Positions 1-8,690 of a stretch of 58,392 bases of DNA are shown in pieces. The DNA comes from Pseudomonadota bacterium (GTDB lineage: Bacteria > Pseudomonadota > Gammaproteobacteria > Steroidobacterales > Woeseiaceae), in NCBI GenBank assembly GCA_022563505.1, contig JADFNG010000008.1:1-58392 (forward strand), written 5' to 3'. Position 1 is the first letter of the stretch, and each line of letters starts with the position of its first letter. A model generated the notes under the pieces. The model did not search any database. It was given only the letters and a program-made list of their open reading frames with translations, and was not told the origin of the DNA. The position numbers and the translations under genes were made by a program.

Positions 1-318
1 GGCCGGAAGGCGACAGTCGAATCCTCCTATTCTCCGTCGTTTGAACGGCCGCTATCGGAAAAAGCAGACTTTGGTTTTCAGATCGACACCGTGACGGATA
101 CGTAGAAATTTGCCGAGCCTCGGTGAGACTCCGCTAGAGTAACCATTTATCGAACGCCATTTTTTGCTTCTTTCAGCTACTTTCCACTAAGATCTCACCT
201 CAATTATCGTGGCAATGTTGCCGCGCTGCAGTGCCTCTTATTTTATGTTGGAATACTATAAAACAAGGACTTACGAGGCCTAAAATTGGCAAATAAGAGG
301 CAGGAAAAAGGCGCATAA
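1..318. other. Intergenic region before the phosphatase gene
   Basis: No convincing coding region or RNA gene is seen in the first 318 bases. The last third is AT-rich and holds a 12-bp inverted repeat, listed separately, that reaches into the ribosome binding region of the following gene. A stretch near 14-50 resembles a tRNA T-loop but has no pairing arm. Confidence 0.5.
232..302 (+). promoter_or_regulatory. Inverted repeat overlapping the RBS region of the phosphatase gene
   Basis: TGCCTCTTATTT at 232-243 is the exact reverse complement of AAATAAGAGGCA at 291-302, with a 47-base loop between. The right arm contains the start of the purine-rich Shine-Dalgarno stretch just upstream of the ATG at 319. 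If transcription begins before 232, the RNA stem could hide the ribosome binding site. The pairing is seen directly; the regulatory role is inference. Confidence 0.4.
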
Positions 319-813
319 ATGATTGAAATAAAAGAAAAAACTAGTGTTTTATTCGTCTGCATGGGCAACATCTGCAGGTCGCCGACTGCCGAGGGCGTGT
401 TTCGCAAGCTCGTCGCAGACGCCGGTCTTGATGAGCAGATCCACGTCGAATCGGCCGGCACGCATGCCTATCATACGCAAGAGCCGCCGGATCGTCGCGC
501 GCAAGCTGCGGCGGAGCGACGCGGTTTTAATCTTTCTGGTATTCGTGCGCGGCGCGTGTCGGAAAACGATTTTGTCCAGTTTGACCTGATTCTGGCAATG
601 GATAATCTGAACCTGGTTACGTTGCAGGATCGTGCGGGTGAAGACAGTACGAGCAGCATAAGACTGTTCCTGGAGTTCTCGGAAACTGCTCGGGAAACGG
701 AAGTGCCCGATCCTTATTACGGCGGTACCGCCGGGTTCGAACGGGTGCTGGATATTGTTGAAGTGGCGGCGGAGGGGCTGCTGCGGAAGATCCGTAAAGA
801 GCATCTGCCGTAG
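319..813 (+). CDS. Low-molecular-weight protein tyrosine phosphatase
   Basis: A 164-residue cytosolic phosphatase of the LMW-PTP family (Wzb/Ptp type), which hydrolyses phosphotyrosine through a cysteinyl-phosphate intermediate. The P-loop is complete: Cys14-Met-Gly-Asn-Ile-Cys19-Arg20-Ser21 fits CX5RS, and the general acid is Asp131 in a DPYYGG motif. Length is normal for the family. The ATG at 319 follows a purine-rich Shine-Dalgarno stretch. No capsule or exopolysaccharide genes and no tyrosine kinase lie beside it, so its substrate is unknown. Arsenate reductase is the main alternative in this fold, but the DPYY acid motif favours phosphatase. It is convergent with rne, separated by a REPIN. 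Confidence 0.9.
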   Translation: MIEIKEKTSVLFVCMGNICRSPTAEGVFRKLVADAGLDEQIHVESAGTHAYHTQEPPDRRAQAAAERRGFNLSGIRARRVSENDFVQFDLILAMDNLNLVTLQDRAGEDSTSSIRLFLEFSETARETEVPDPYYGGTAGFERVLDIVEVAAEGLLRKIRKEHLP

Positions 814-843
814 AAGGATGACGGCGCACAAGGTCCGGCATAG

Positions 844-922
844 CGCGGTCGCGCCTCAGGAGACGCTCCTGCAAAGATTCTATTGGCACTTCTGTAGGAG
901 CGTCTCCTGAGGCGCGACCGCG
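844..922. repeat. REPIN (two inverted GTAG-type REP arms)
   Basis: A perfect 27-bp inverted repeat, arms at 844-870 and 896-922, with a 25-base spacer. The right arm together with its preceding bases reads TGTAGGAGCGTCTCCTGAGG, the GTAG-type REP pattern known from Pseudomonas and Xanthomonas relatives. It sits between the 3' ends of the phosphatase gene and rne, the usual REP location, and could also act as a bidirectional transcription end. A related copy lies at 35840-35914 in the opposite spacer orientation. Confidence 0.85.
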
Positions 923-926
923 AAGG

Positions 927-3593
927 TCAGTCGCTCGTGTCTTTGTCCGATGATTGCTGCGACGGCGTTGTCTCTGGTTCCCAGGGCAGCAGGCGGCCTG
1001 CCGGTTTCTTCGCCTCACTTTCTGGCGCTGCCGCGGATTTTTTCTCGCTGGTGACGGGTGGTGGCGAATCACCATTGCCCGTCGATGGTGGTGTCTCCGG
1101 TCTTGCCGGGGCTGTCTCCTGGCTTGCCGATTGGTTCGTGTTGTCGTCAGTTGCGGCCGCCGCTTTTTCTTCTTGCGGTTGTTTCAGGATGGGCAGCGTC
1201 GGCTGGGTGTCTTCATAGTCGGCATCACGACTCTTCGATTCCTCTGCCGGTTTCTTCGCTGCGCGTTCAGGCTTTTCTTCCGTTGGCGTTTTCTCAGCGG
1301 CGGTATCGGCCGCAGGACTCTCCGCTGGCGACGCATTGTCCACGTCACGAACGTCTTCTTGCGGCATGTTCGTTACGATCGTCTCAGCAGGCTTCGCCTC
1401 CGTTTTTGGCGCCTCCGCTGCTTGCGGTGAGGTTTCCTGCCTCGATTCGGGCTTGCTCTGAACAGCTTCCGACGCAGGTTTTACGGCCGTCTCATGGTCG
1501 GCTGCAGCCGTCGCCTGCTGTGCATCATCGGTTTGCGTTTCCGTTTCAGATTTTCCCTGACCACCGCGCCGGCGCCGACGACCACCACGACTGCGCCGTC
1601 TGCCCGGCTTGCGCGGCTCGGCACCGGACTCATCACTGCCGGCCTGCGGCGCTGATCGCTGGGCCGCATCTTCGTTTTTCTCTTCTGTCTGGCGACCCTC
1701 TGCTGACCTGGCCTGTGTATTGCGCCTCGAGTCCTGGCCATCTGACTTTCTGGCCGTTTTCTTCGACGCCTGTTTCTTTCGCGGCGAATTTCTGCCATCG
1801 CCTCTTTTCTGCGCTGGGTCGCGCCGTTGGTTGCGCTGACCACCACGCGAACGTCCATCGCTTCGTTTTTGCGGTTTGCGGCCAGACGATCGTTGCCTGC
1901 CGCGTGCAGGCTGTTCGTCGCTTGTGAACAGACCCATGATCCATGCCCAGAGGCCGGGACCTTTTTTCGCGGTTTGCTTGCGTTGCGGCGGCGGGGTTGT
2001 TGCTGCCACCGTTGCGACCGCGGCCAATTCCGTCGGCTTTCTTTGAAGCGCCTGCGGAATGACCTGTTCTTCTTCTTCAATCAGGGCATAACTGGTGCCG
2101 CTATTTTCCGCAAGATCCAGTTGATCGTCGCGGACGCGACGGACCTGGTAATGCGGCGTTTCCAGCAGTGGATTCGCAATCAGTATGACCTGCATCTCGT
2201 GCCGTGTTTCCAGGCTCTGCACCCACTCACGTTTCTCGTTCAAGAGGTAGGTTGCTACTTCCACCGGCAATTGGGCAATCACCTTGGCGGTCCGCTCTTT
2301 ACGTGCCTCTTCGCCGATCAGGCGCAAGATCGCCAGCGCCAGTGACTCAACGCTGCGAATATTGCCGATGCCGGAACAACGCGGGCAAGACAGATTGCTG
2401 GATTCACCCAGCGACGGACGCAGCCGCTGCCGCGACATCTCCAACAGGCCGAAGCGACTGATCTTGCCGAATTGCACCCGGGCCCGGTCCTGACGGACCG
2501 AGTCACGCAGTCGCGTTTCAACCGCTCGCTGGTTCTTTTGCGGTCCCATGTCGATGAAGTCGATGACGATCAGCCCGCCCAGGTCGCGCAAGCGCAGTTG
2601 CCGGCCAATTTCCTCGGCGGCTTCGAGATTGGTATTGTAGGCGGTTTCTTCAATATCGCTGCCCTTTGTGGCGCGCGCGGAATTGATGTCGATTGCGACC
2701 AGCGCTTCCGTGTGGTCGATGACAATGCTGCCGCCTGAGGGCAGGTCGACATTGTGTGCGAATGCCGATTCGATTTGTGATTCGATCTGGTAGCGCGTAA
2801 ACAGGGGCACGGAATCTGTGTAGTGTTTCAGTTTGCGCTGATTGTGCGGCATGACCTGTTCGACGAATTCCTCCGCTTCCTTATAGGTTGCTTCGTCATC
2901 AATCAGAATTTCGCCGATCTCATTGGTCAGATAGTCACGCAAGGCACGTACGATCGCATTGCTTTCGCGGTAAATCAGAAACGGTGTTGGTTTCGACAGG
3001 ACCACGGACTTGATGGCTTCCCAGATGGCAAGCAGGGTATTCAAATCCCATTCCAGCTCTTCGGAGTCCCGATCAATGCCGGCGGTACGCAGGATCACGC
3101 TCATGCCGTCCGGTATGTTGACACCCTGCAGCGATTCGCGAGCAAGATCACGATCCTGTCCGACGATGCGTCGTGACACACCGCCCGATTTTTGTTTGTT
3201 GGGTTTCAGGACGATGAAACGTCCGGCAAGGCTTACAAAGGTGGTCAGTGCTGCGCCCTTGTTGCCGCGTTCTTCCTTGTCGATCTGGACGACGATGTCC
3301 TGGCCTTCTTTCAGGACCTCGCGGATATTCGGTTTGCTGCCCGCGGCAACTTCCTTGATAAAATACTCGCTGGAGACTTCCTTCAATGGCAGGAAACCGT
3401 GGCGGTCTGCGCCGTAGTCGACGAATGCCGCTTCAAGGCTGGGCTCGACGCGGGTAATTCTTCCTTTGTAGATATTGGCCTTTTTACGTTCGCCGGACGG
3501 TAACTCGATGTTGAGGTCGTAAAGGTTCTGACCATCGACCATGGCCATGCGCAACTCTTCTTCCTGAGTTGCATTGATTAACATTCTTTTCAT
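927..3593 (-). CDS. rne: Ribonuclease E
   Basis: An 888-residue endoribonuclease E, core of the RNA degradosome, which processes rRNA and tRNA and starts mRNA decay. The N-terminal half has the S1 domain (about residues 35-120), the catalytic DNase I-like region with metal ligands Asp302 (in AIDINS) and Asp345 (in VIDFIDM), and the Zn-link Cys403-Pro-Arg-Cys406 that joins dimers. From about residue 530 the tail is low complexity, rich in Arg, Lys, Glu, Gln and Pro, as expected for the RNA-binding and scaffold segment. It is somewhat shorter than the E. coli protein (1061). A 428-base divergent spacer precedes it. RNase G is excluded by length and tail. Confidence 0.97.
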   Translation of the reverse strand: MKRMLINATQEEELRMAMVDGQNLYDLNIELPSGERKKANIYKGRITRVEPSLEAAFVDYGADRHGFLPLKEVSSEYFIKEVAAGSKPNIREVLKEGQDIVVQIDKEERGNKGAALTTFVSLAGRFIVLKPNKQKSGGVSRRIVGQDRDLARESLQGVNIPDGMSVILRTAGIDRDSEELEWDLNTLLAIWEAIKSVVLSKPTPFLIYRESNAIVRALRDYLTNEIGEILIDDEATYKEAEEFVEQVMPHNQRKLKHYTDSVPLFTRYQIESQIESAFAHNVDLPSGGSIVIDHTEALVAIDINSARATKGSDIEETAYNTNLEAAEEIGRQLRLRDLGGLIVIDFIDMGPQKNQRAVETRLRDSVRQDRARVQFGKISRFGLLEMSRQRLRPSLGESSNLSCPRCSGIGNIRSVESLALAILRLIGEEARKERTAKVIAQLPVEVATYLLNEKREWVQSLETRHEMQVILIANPLLETPHYQVRRVRDDQLDLAENSGTSYALIEEEEQVIPQALQRKPTELAAVATVAATTPPPQRKQTAKKGPGLWAWIMGLFTSDEQPARGRQRSSGRKPQKRSDGRSRGGQRNQRRDPAQKRGDGRNSPRKKQASKKTARKSDGQDSRRNTQARSAEGRQTEEKNEDAAQRSAPQAGSDESGAEPRKPGRRRSRGGRRRRRGGQGKSETETQTDDAQQATAAADHETAVKPASEAVQSKPESRQETSPQAAEAPKTEAKPAETIVTNMPQEDVRDVDNASPAESPAADTAAEKTPTEEKPERAAKKPAEESKSRDADYEDTQPTLPILKQPQEEKAAAATDDNTNQSASQETAPARPETPPSTGNGDSPPPVTSEKKSAAAPESEAKKPAGRLLPWEPETTPSQQSSDKDTSD

Positions 3594-4021
3594 AGTGTCC
3601 TACTTTTTGATTGCTAGCAGGCAGCGAGGTGAAACGACGAGATATTGCCAGAGCGGCAGAGCAGGGTGGGGGTACAGTCACTCGACGGCGCATCGCGCCG
3701 TGACCATGGACTGCAATCTTCGGGTGGGCGCGAACCTGCAGGATCGCGCTCAGCAAAAACATAATCATGAATACCCTGCGGCGTTGCCGCTTTGGCACGC
3801 GTCGGACTGTCCGTTCGCTGCCAATGGGGTTCCGTACCCGGGTTTGTGGGCTCGGAACGAGTAATATAAATGTGCGACTCGCAATCTCTGCCAATCGCTT
3901 CGAAATACAATATTTGTGCGGCTGTCAGTTGCTCAATAGCCATCACAACGCGTTAATATAGCACAGCAAGCCCGGATCACACCCCTAATCTGCTCCACCA
4001 ATCGCAAATAAGTCACTGTTC
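3594..4021. promoter_or_regulatory. Divergent rne / rluC intergenic region
   Basis: A 428-base gap between the start codons of rne (minus) and rluC (plus). It must hold both promoters and probably a long rne leader; in E. coli a structured rne 5' UTR of a few hundred bases carries autoregulation by RNase E. I did not find an unambiguous promoter or a conserved hairpin by eye. A 110-codon open frame on the minus strand here shows no recognisable protein features and is treated as chance. Confidence 0.45.
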
Positions 4022-5002
4022 ATGCAGCCAAAGTCCAAAAAATTCCCGGCGGGTAAAGTCACCAAGGTCCGCAAGGTCATGATTGATGAGGATCAGGCCG
4101 GGCAGCGTATCGACAATTTTCTGCGCCGCCAGCTCCCGGGCGTGCCGCGCAGTCGCCTGTACCGTATTTTGCGGCGTGGGGAAGTGCGCGTGAACAAGGG
4201 GCGAGTGCGTGCAGACCATCGCTTGCAAGCCGGTGACGAGGTGCGCATTCCGCCGGCGTGGGTCAGGGAGGTCCCCGCTGCAGCGCCTGCAGGGGCCATG
4301 GCGCGAATCGCGGCGGCGATCATCTACGAGGACAAGCACCTGCTGGTCATCAACAAGCCCAGTGGTGTGGCAGTGCACGGTGGCAGTGGCATCCGTCACG
4401 GTGTGATCGAGATGCTGCGTGAACTTCGACCGGACTTGCGAGATCTGTCACTGGCGCATCGCCTCGATCGTGACACGTCCGGATGCCTCGTGCTCGCGAA
4501 ACGCCGCAGTGCGTTGCGCCGCTTGCACGAGCAGTTCCGTGAGGGCAGGGTCGACAAGAATTACCTGGCACTGGTCGTCGGTGACTGGCAGCTCGGCGAC
4601 CATCGGGTGGATGCGCCGCTGCTCGTACGCCACCGGCAAGGTGGCGAACGGCACGTCATCGTCAATGAGCAGGGCAAGTCGGCACGGACCCGGTTTCGCC
4701 TGTCCCGCACCTTTGGCAAGTACAGTCTGCTGCAATGCCAGCCAAAGACCGGGCGCACGCATCAGATTCGTGTACATGCCCTGCACTCAGGCTACCCGCT
4801 GGCGGGTGACGAACGTTATGGAGACCCGGCAGAGAACAGCAAATTGAAAAAATTGGGCTTGAAGCGCCTTTTCCTGCACGCACAATCCATTGCTTTTCCC
4901 GATGGCCCCGGCAATGAGCTGCATTTCACGGCGCCACTCGCGCCGGGTCTGGAGCAATTTCTTGACAAGCTGCCGGGGCGCCTGCGCGGCAAATCAAGAT
5001 AG
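4022..5002 (+). CDS. rluC: 23S rRNA pseudouridine synthase RluC
   Basis: A 326-residue pseudouridine synthase of the RluA family. In E. coli RluC modifies U955, U2504 and U2580 of 23S rRNA. The S4 RNA-binding domain covers about residues 28-85, with ..GEVRVNKGRV.. typical of RluC. The catalytic Asp149 lies in HRLDRDTSG, followed later by GRTHQIRVH. The ATG at 4022 gives the normal N-terminus. Divergent from rne, the classical arrangement for this gene, and its last 9 bases overlap the end of maf on the other strand. RluD is the closest alternative, but the rne-linked position favours RluC. Confidence 0.93.
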   Translation: MQPKSKKFPAGKVTKVRKVMIDEDQAGQRIDNFLRRQLPGVPRSRLYRILRRGEVRVNKGRVRADHRLQAGDEVRIPPAWVREVPAAAPAGAMARIAAAIIYEDKHLLVINKPSGVAVHGGSGIRHGVIEMLRELRPDLRDLSLAHRLDRDTSGCLVLAKRRSALRRLHEQFREGRVDKNYLALVVGDWQLGDHRVDAPLLVRHRQGGERHVIVNEQGKSARTRFRLSRTFGKYSLLQCQPKTGRTHQIRVHALHSGYPLAGDERYGDPAENSKLKKLGLKRLFLHAQSIAFPDGPGNELHFTAPLAPGLEQFLDKLPGRLRGKSR

Positions 5003-5587
5003 CAGGTAACCGAGTTCCTGCAATCGCGTGGAAAGCCAGATCATGGGCAGCCCGATCAGCGCCGTTGGATCGTCCGTAGTGACGGCATCGAAGAGCACGA
5101 ATCCCGCCCCTTCAATTTTGAAACTGCCGGCGCAATCATAAGGCTTGTCGTGGCGCAGATAGGAATCGGCAAGGCGGCGGTCGAATTGGCGAAAATGTAC
5201 TTCGGTTCTGTCGATGTGTTCGTAGCGACGCAGGCTGACCGGATCAAGCAAGCATATCGCCGTCAGAAAGGCGACGGACTTGCCGGATGCCGACAAAAGT
5301 TGTTCGATCGCTTGCGCGTGATCGCCGGGTTTGCCGAGCACTTGTTGATCCAGCACTGCCAGTTGATCCGCACCGATAATCAACGCGTCACGGTGTGTGC
5401 TGGAGACTTTTTCCGCTTTGCGCCGTGCCAGGCTCGACGCGAGGGATTCCGGATCCAGGGAACCATCGGACGTTTCATCAATGTTCGCTGAGACGGTCTC
5501 GTAGTCGTGCAGGAATCGGTCGAGGAGCCCGCGTCGATAGGTCGAAGACGAGGCCAGTATGATGGCTGGGGCGGATAGATTCTGCAT
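4994..5587 (-). CDS. maf: Maf-family nucleotide pyrophosphatase (YceF type)
   Basis: A 197-residue Maf protein, close to E. coli YceF, which hydrolyses m7GTP and related modified nucleotides. Seen: N-terminal ILASSSTYRRGLL phosphate-binding motif, the IIGADQL segment with the acidic residue, LGKPG, and the CAGSFKIEG signature near the C-terminus. An upstream in-frame start at 5674 exists, but the Maf fold begins at Met 5587, so the shorter form is chosen; no strong Shine-Dalgarno precedes it. The gene is convergent with rluC (9-bp overlap) and divergent from yceD, matching the gammaproteobacterial order. Confidence 0.9.
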   Translation of the reverse strand: MQNLSAPAIILASSSTYRRGLLDRFLHDYETVSANIDETSDGSLDPESLASSLARRKAEKVSSTHRDALIIGADQLAVLDQQVLGKPGDHAQAIEQLLSASGKSVAFLTAICLLDPVSLRRYEHIDRTEVHFRQFDRRLADSYLRHDKPYDCAGSFKIEGAGFVLFDAVTTDDPTALIGLPMIWLSTRLQELGYLLS

Positions 5588-5725
5588 CAGGGCAAGTCGA
5601 GTGTGGGTGACGGGCAGTGTAACCGCTTTGCTGCGCAGCCGGATAATTTCCCCGTGTGGCCCGAGACGATGCACAGGTATGCCTGTTCACTGATTTTTAT
5701 GGGTTTTTTTAAAGGTGAAGTTGCT

Positions 5726-5754
5726 TTGACAGTGGCCGCGACTGTCCTTATCAT
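5726..5754 (+). promoter_or_regulatory. Sigma-70 promoter of yceD-rpmF-plsX-fabH
   Basis: TTGACA at 5726-5731, a 17-base spacer, then TATCAT at 5749-5754. This is a perfect -35 and a 5/6 -10. Transcription would start near 5761, only 2-4 bases before the yceD ATG at 5764, so the mRNA may be almost leaderless. Confidence 0.75.
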
Positions 5755-5763
5755 GCGGCCCCC

Positions 5764-6321
5764 ATGAGCCGTCTATTGCTGCATCCTGTATTACCGAGAA
5801 AGCTGGCCGAACGTCGTCAAGTTATTGATTGTAAAGTACAAATAAAGGATTTTTCTCGGTTGGCCGAGATCATGCAGTCTGAACTTGCCGGCTTGCCGGC
5901 GGGCGAAAGAGCCGCGAAATGGCAGCAAACAACCGTTACTATCAGGCTCCGCTTCGATTTTGGGGATTTGGGAAAGTCGGTGCCGCTCCTGGATGGGGAG
6001 GTGTCAACCACGCTGGATGCGGTATGTCAGCGTTGCCTGGAGGCTTGTTCGCTGCCGTTGAAAACGACATTGCGATATTTGTTGATGCCTCTCGATGCCG
6101 ATGCGATTGAGTACAAAGACTACGAGATATGGGAACTGGCCGAGAAGACGATTCGGCTGATTGAAATTGTTGAAGAAGCGCTGATCATGGCAATGCCGTT
6201 GCCGGCACTTCACCGGTCTGCTGATGAGTGTGGACCACTGGCAAAGGAATTATCGCCGGCAGCCACCAAAATGGCACTCCCGTTCGCGGGGCTGAAGGCA
6301 CAACTGGATGAGTCAAAGTGA
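5764..6321 (+). CDS. yceD: YceD (DUF177), 23S rRNA accumulation protein
   Basis: A 185-residue DUF177 protein. The family affects 23S rRNA accumulation in bacteria and plants and is almost always encoded just before rpmF. The conserved CQRCLEAC cysteine segment is present around residue 90. The N-terminus (LHPVLPRKLAE) resembles other YceD starts, supporting ATG 5764, although no Shine-Dalgarno lies upstream and the promoter -10 ends only 9 bases before it. First gene of the rpmF-plsX-fabH block. The biochemical role is not settled in the family. Confidence 0.88.
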   Translation: MSRLLLHPVLPRKLAERRQVIDCKVQIKDFSRLAEIMQSELAGLPAGERAAKWQQTTVTIRLRFDFGDLGKSVPLLDGEVSTTLDAVCQRCLEACSLPLKTTLRYLLMPLDADAIEYKDYEIWELAEKTIRLIEIVEEALIMAMPLPALHRSADECGPLAKELSPAATKMALPFAGLKAQLDESK

Positions 6322-6405
6322 CTATTTATTCCGCTCGAGAGAATTCGGTCGGTTGATTAACCAAGCAGGCAACCCGAAACGGTGGCCTTAAGTGTGGAGA
6401 AAAAA

Positions 6406-6597
6406 ATGGCTGTTCAAAAGAGTCGCAAGACACCTTCGCGGCGCGGTATGCGGCGTTCACATGACAAGCTCGGCGGACCCACTCTGTCCGTGGATCCCAC
6501 TTCGGGGGAGACGCACCTGAGACACCGCGTCACGGCTGACGGTTTCTACCGTGGCAAGCAGGTCATCGAACATCCTGTAGAAGAAGAGCAAGAGTAG
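6406..6597 (+). CDS. rpmF: 50S ribosomal protein L32
   Basis: A 63-residue L32 with the typical start [20 protein letters not shown] and the [14 protein letters not shown] core. ATG 6406 is chosen over an in-frame GTG at 6382 because family proteins begin at MAVQ and GTGGAG precedes this ATG. The C-terminus carries an acidic extension (EEEQE) beyond the usual end. L32 lies near the peptidyl-transferase region of the large subunit. Co-transcribed with yceD and plsX, linking ribosome and lipid synthesis. Confidence 0.96.
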   Translation: MAVQKSRKTPSRRGMRRSHDKLGGPTLSVDPTSGETHLRHRVTADGFYRGKQVIEHPVEEEQE

Positions 6598-6661
6598 TCA
6601 TTCTTAAGTCTCGGCACGGGTCTGACAGCACATCCCTGGCGTCGGCCTGTCTGAAGATTTC

Positions 6662-7672
6662 GTGACAACAGATTCCATTATTTCTCTGGATGCGATGAGC
6701 GGCGACCTGGGCGCCGAGGTGGTCGTGCGTGCGGCCAAGATCAGTCTCGACAAGCATCCTCATCTGCACCTGATTCTGGTGGGTGATGAGGCTGAGTTGA
6801 CGTCGCTCGTCACGCGCATCGTCGGCAAAGAGACGCGGCTGGCGATCCATGCTGCATCAGAGGTGGTGGCGATGTCGGAAGGACCGGCAGACGCGTTGCG
6901 CAAGAAGAAAGACTCGTCGATGCGGGTTGCCATCAACCTGGTGAAGGAAGGCGTAGCGCAGGCCTGTGTGAGTGCCGGCAATACCGGCGCGCTGATGGCA
7001 ACCGCGAAATTCGTTCTCAAGATGCTGCCCGGCATCAAGCGTCCTGCCATCATTGCCGAATTGCCCGCCATTGGCGGCACGGTGCATATGCTTGACCTCG
7101 GTGCGAACACGGTGAGCGATCCGCAGCAATTGTTTCAATTTGCCTTGATGGGATCAATCGTGACGAGCGATATTCGTTCGATCGAACGTCCGCGTGTCGC
7201 CTTGTTGAATATTGGCGTCGAGGATACCAAGGGACATGACACGGTCCGGGATGCGGCGGACTTGCTGCATTCAAGTGGCCTCGACTACATCGGATTTATC
7301 GAGGGCAATGAAATATTTTCCGGTAAAACGGACGTGGTTGTCACCGATGGTTTTACGGGCAATGTCGCGGTGAAGACCATGGAGGGTACGGCCGGCCTGG
7401 CAGCGCACGTTTTGAGGCGTGGTTTCACGCGCAACCTGTTCACTAAAATGCAGGCACTGGTTGCCCGCCCTGTGTTGCAGCGCATCTCGAATGAAATGGA
7501 CTCCCGCAACTACAATGGTGCCTCTTTTGTTGGGCTTGATGGTATCGTTATCAAAAGCCATGGCAGCGCGGACTCGTATTCGTTTCAACATGCAATTGAA
7601 ACGGCTTTGGTCGAGGTCAGGAAACAGGTACCGTTGCAAATAGGCAATTTGTTGCAACAGGAAACCGTATGA
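6662..7672 (+). CDS. plsX: Phosphate acyltransferase PlsX
   Basis: A 336-residue PlsX, which makes acyl-phosphate from acyl-ACP for phospholipid synthesis, at the inner face of the membrane. Start is GTG 6662. The N-terminal glycine-rich motif reads DAMSGD instead of the usual DAMGGD, while SAGNTGALMA and the later GFTGNVAVKTMEG and RNYNGASFVGL segments are conserved. Length is normal. The stop overlaps the fabH start (ATGA), indicating translational coupling. Confidence 0.95.
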   Translation: MTTDSIISLDAMSGDLGAEVVVRAAKISLDKHPHLHLILVGDEAELTSLVTRIVGKETRLAIHAASEVVAMSEGPADALRKKKDSSMRVAINLVKEGVAQACVSAGNTGALMATAKFVLKMLPGIKRPAIIAELPAIGGTVHMLDLGANTVSDPQQLFQFALMGSIVTSDIRSIERPRVALLNIGVEDTKGHDTVRDAADLLHSSGLDYIGFIEGNEIFSGKTDVVVTDGFTGNVAVKTMEGTAGLAAHVLRRGFTRNLFTKMQALVARPVLQRISNEMDSRNYNGASFVGLDGIVIKSHGSADSYSFQHAIETALVEVRKQVPLQIGNLLQQETV

Positions 7673-8637
7673 TTTATTCCAAAATCGCCGGGACCGGCCG
7701 TTATTTGCCCGCACGCATCATGACCAATGCGGACCTTGAAAAAATAGTCGATACCACCGACGAATGGATTCGTACACGCACCGGCGTCGAACGACGTCAC
7801 GTTGCTGCAGAGGATCAAACGACCTCCGATCTCTGTGTTGAGGCGGCCGTAATTGCCATGGAAGATGCCGGTGTAACGGCTGATGACATTGATCTCATCG
7901 TCGTTGGAACAACCTCACCGGATCTGATTTTTCCGAATATCGCAACACTCGTGCAGCATCGTCTCGGCATTCACGGTTGTCCGGCATTCAGCATTGAAGC
8001 GGCGTGTACGGGCTTTCTCTACGCACTGACGACGACGGATAAATTTATCCGCGCCGGTGAAACGAAATGTGCATTGGTAATCGGCGCAGAAATAATAACG
8101 AAACTTGTCGACTGGACCGATCGCGCAACCTGCGTGCTGTTCGGCGATGGCGCAGGTGCGGTCATCGTCAAACCTTCCGAGGAAGCCGGCATTATGTCCT
8201 GCCATCTTGGTGCGGATGGGCAATACAAGGAGTTGTTGTACTACCCGGTTGGCGCATCGAAAGATCTCCACAAAGCGGGCGTGGGAGATTCCAGAATTTT
8301 GATGAAAGGCAATGAGGTCTTCAAGGTGGCTGTCAGGACGCTGGGCAAGGTCGCCCAGGAAGCGCTGGACGCCAATGGCATTGACAAGGATGATCTCGAC
8401 TGGCTGATACCGCACCAGGCCAATCTGCGCATCATTCAGGCAACGGCAAAACGCCTGGGCATACCGATGGAAAAAGTCATTGTTACTGTGCAGGACCACG
8501 GCAATACGTCCGCCGCGTCGGTACCGATGGCGTTGGACGTTGGTGTTCGGGATGGTCGCATTCAACGCGGACATCTCATCTTGCTGGAAGCGTTTGGCGG
8601 AGGGTTTACGTGGGGCTCCGTGTTGATGCGCTACTGA
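7669..8637 (+). CDS. fabH: Beta-ketoacyl-ACP synthase III
   Basis: A 322-residue FabH, which condenses acetyl-CoA with malonyl-ACP to start fatty acid synthesis. The Cys-His-Asn triad is visible: Cys113 (EAACTGFL), His248 (PHQANLR) and Asn278 (HGNTSAAS). Start ATG overlaps the plsX stop by 4 bases. The expected next genes fabD-fabG-acpP are absent; a GST gene follows instead, so the fab cluster is split in this organism. Confidence 0.97.
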   Translation: MIYSKIAGTGRYLPARIMTNADLEKIVDTTDEWIRTRTGVERRHVAAEDQTTSDLCVEAAVIAMEDAGVTADDIDLIVVGTTSPDLIFPNIATLVQHRLGIHGCPAFSIEAACTGFLYALTTTDKFIRAGETKCALVIGAEIITKLVDWTDRATCVLFGDGAGAVIVKPSEEAGIMSCHLGADGQYKELLYYPVGASKDLHKAGVGDSRILMKGNEVFKVAVRTLGKVAQEALDANGIDKDDLDWLIPHQANLRIIQATAKRLGIPMEKVIVTVQDHGNTSAASVPMALDVGVRDGRIQRGHLILLEAFGGGFTWGSVLMRY

Positions 8638-8690
8638 GTCGTGTTGCATTGCGCGGCGGGATTTCTTCAATGGGTCACGGAAAAATATCC

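Noticed and set aside
14-50. tRNA-like 3' end (GTCGAATCC-like loop)
   Set aside because: The flanking bases do not form a T stem or an acceptor stem, and no anticodon arm is visible upstream within the window.
1058-1927. 289-codon plus-strand frame opposite the rne tail
   Set aside because: It is the complement of the low-complexity charged tail of RNase E; no RBS and no recognisable domain.
3614-3946. 110-codon minus-strand frame in the rne leader
   Set aside because: No family features and atypical composition; the region is more likely the rne leader and promoter.
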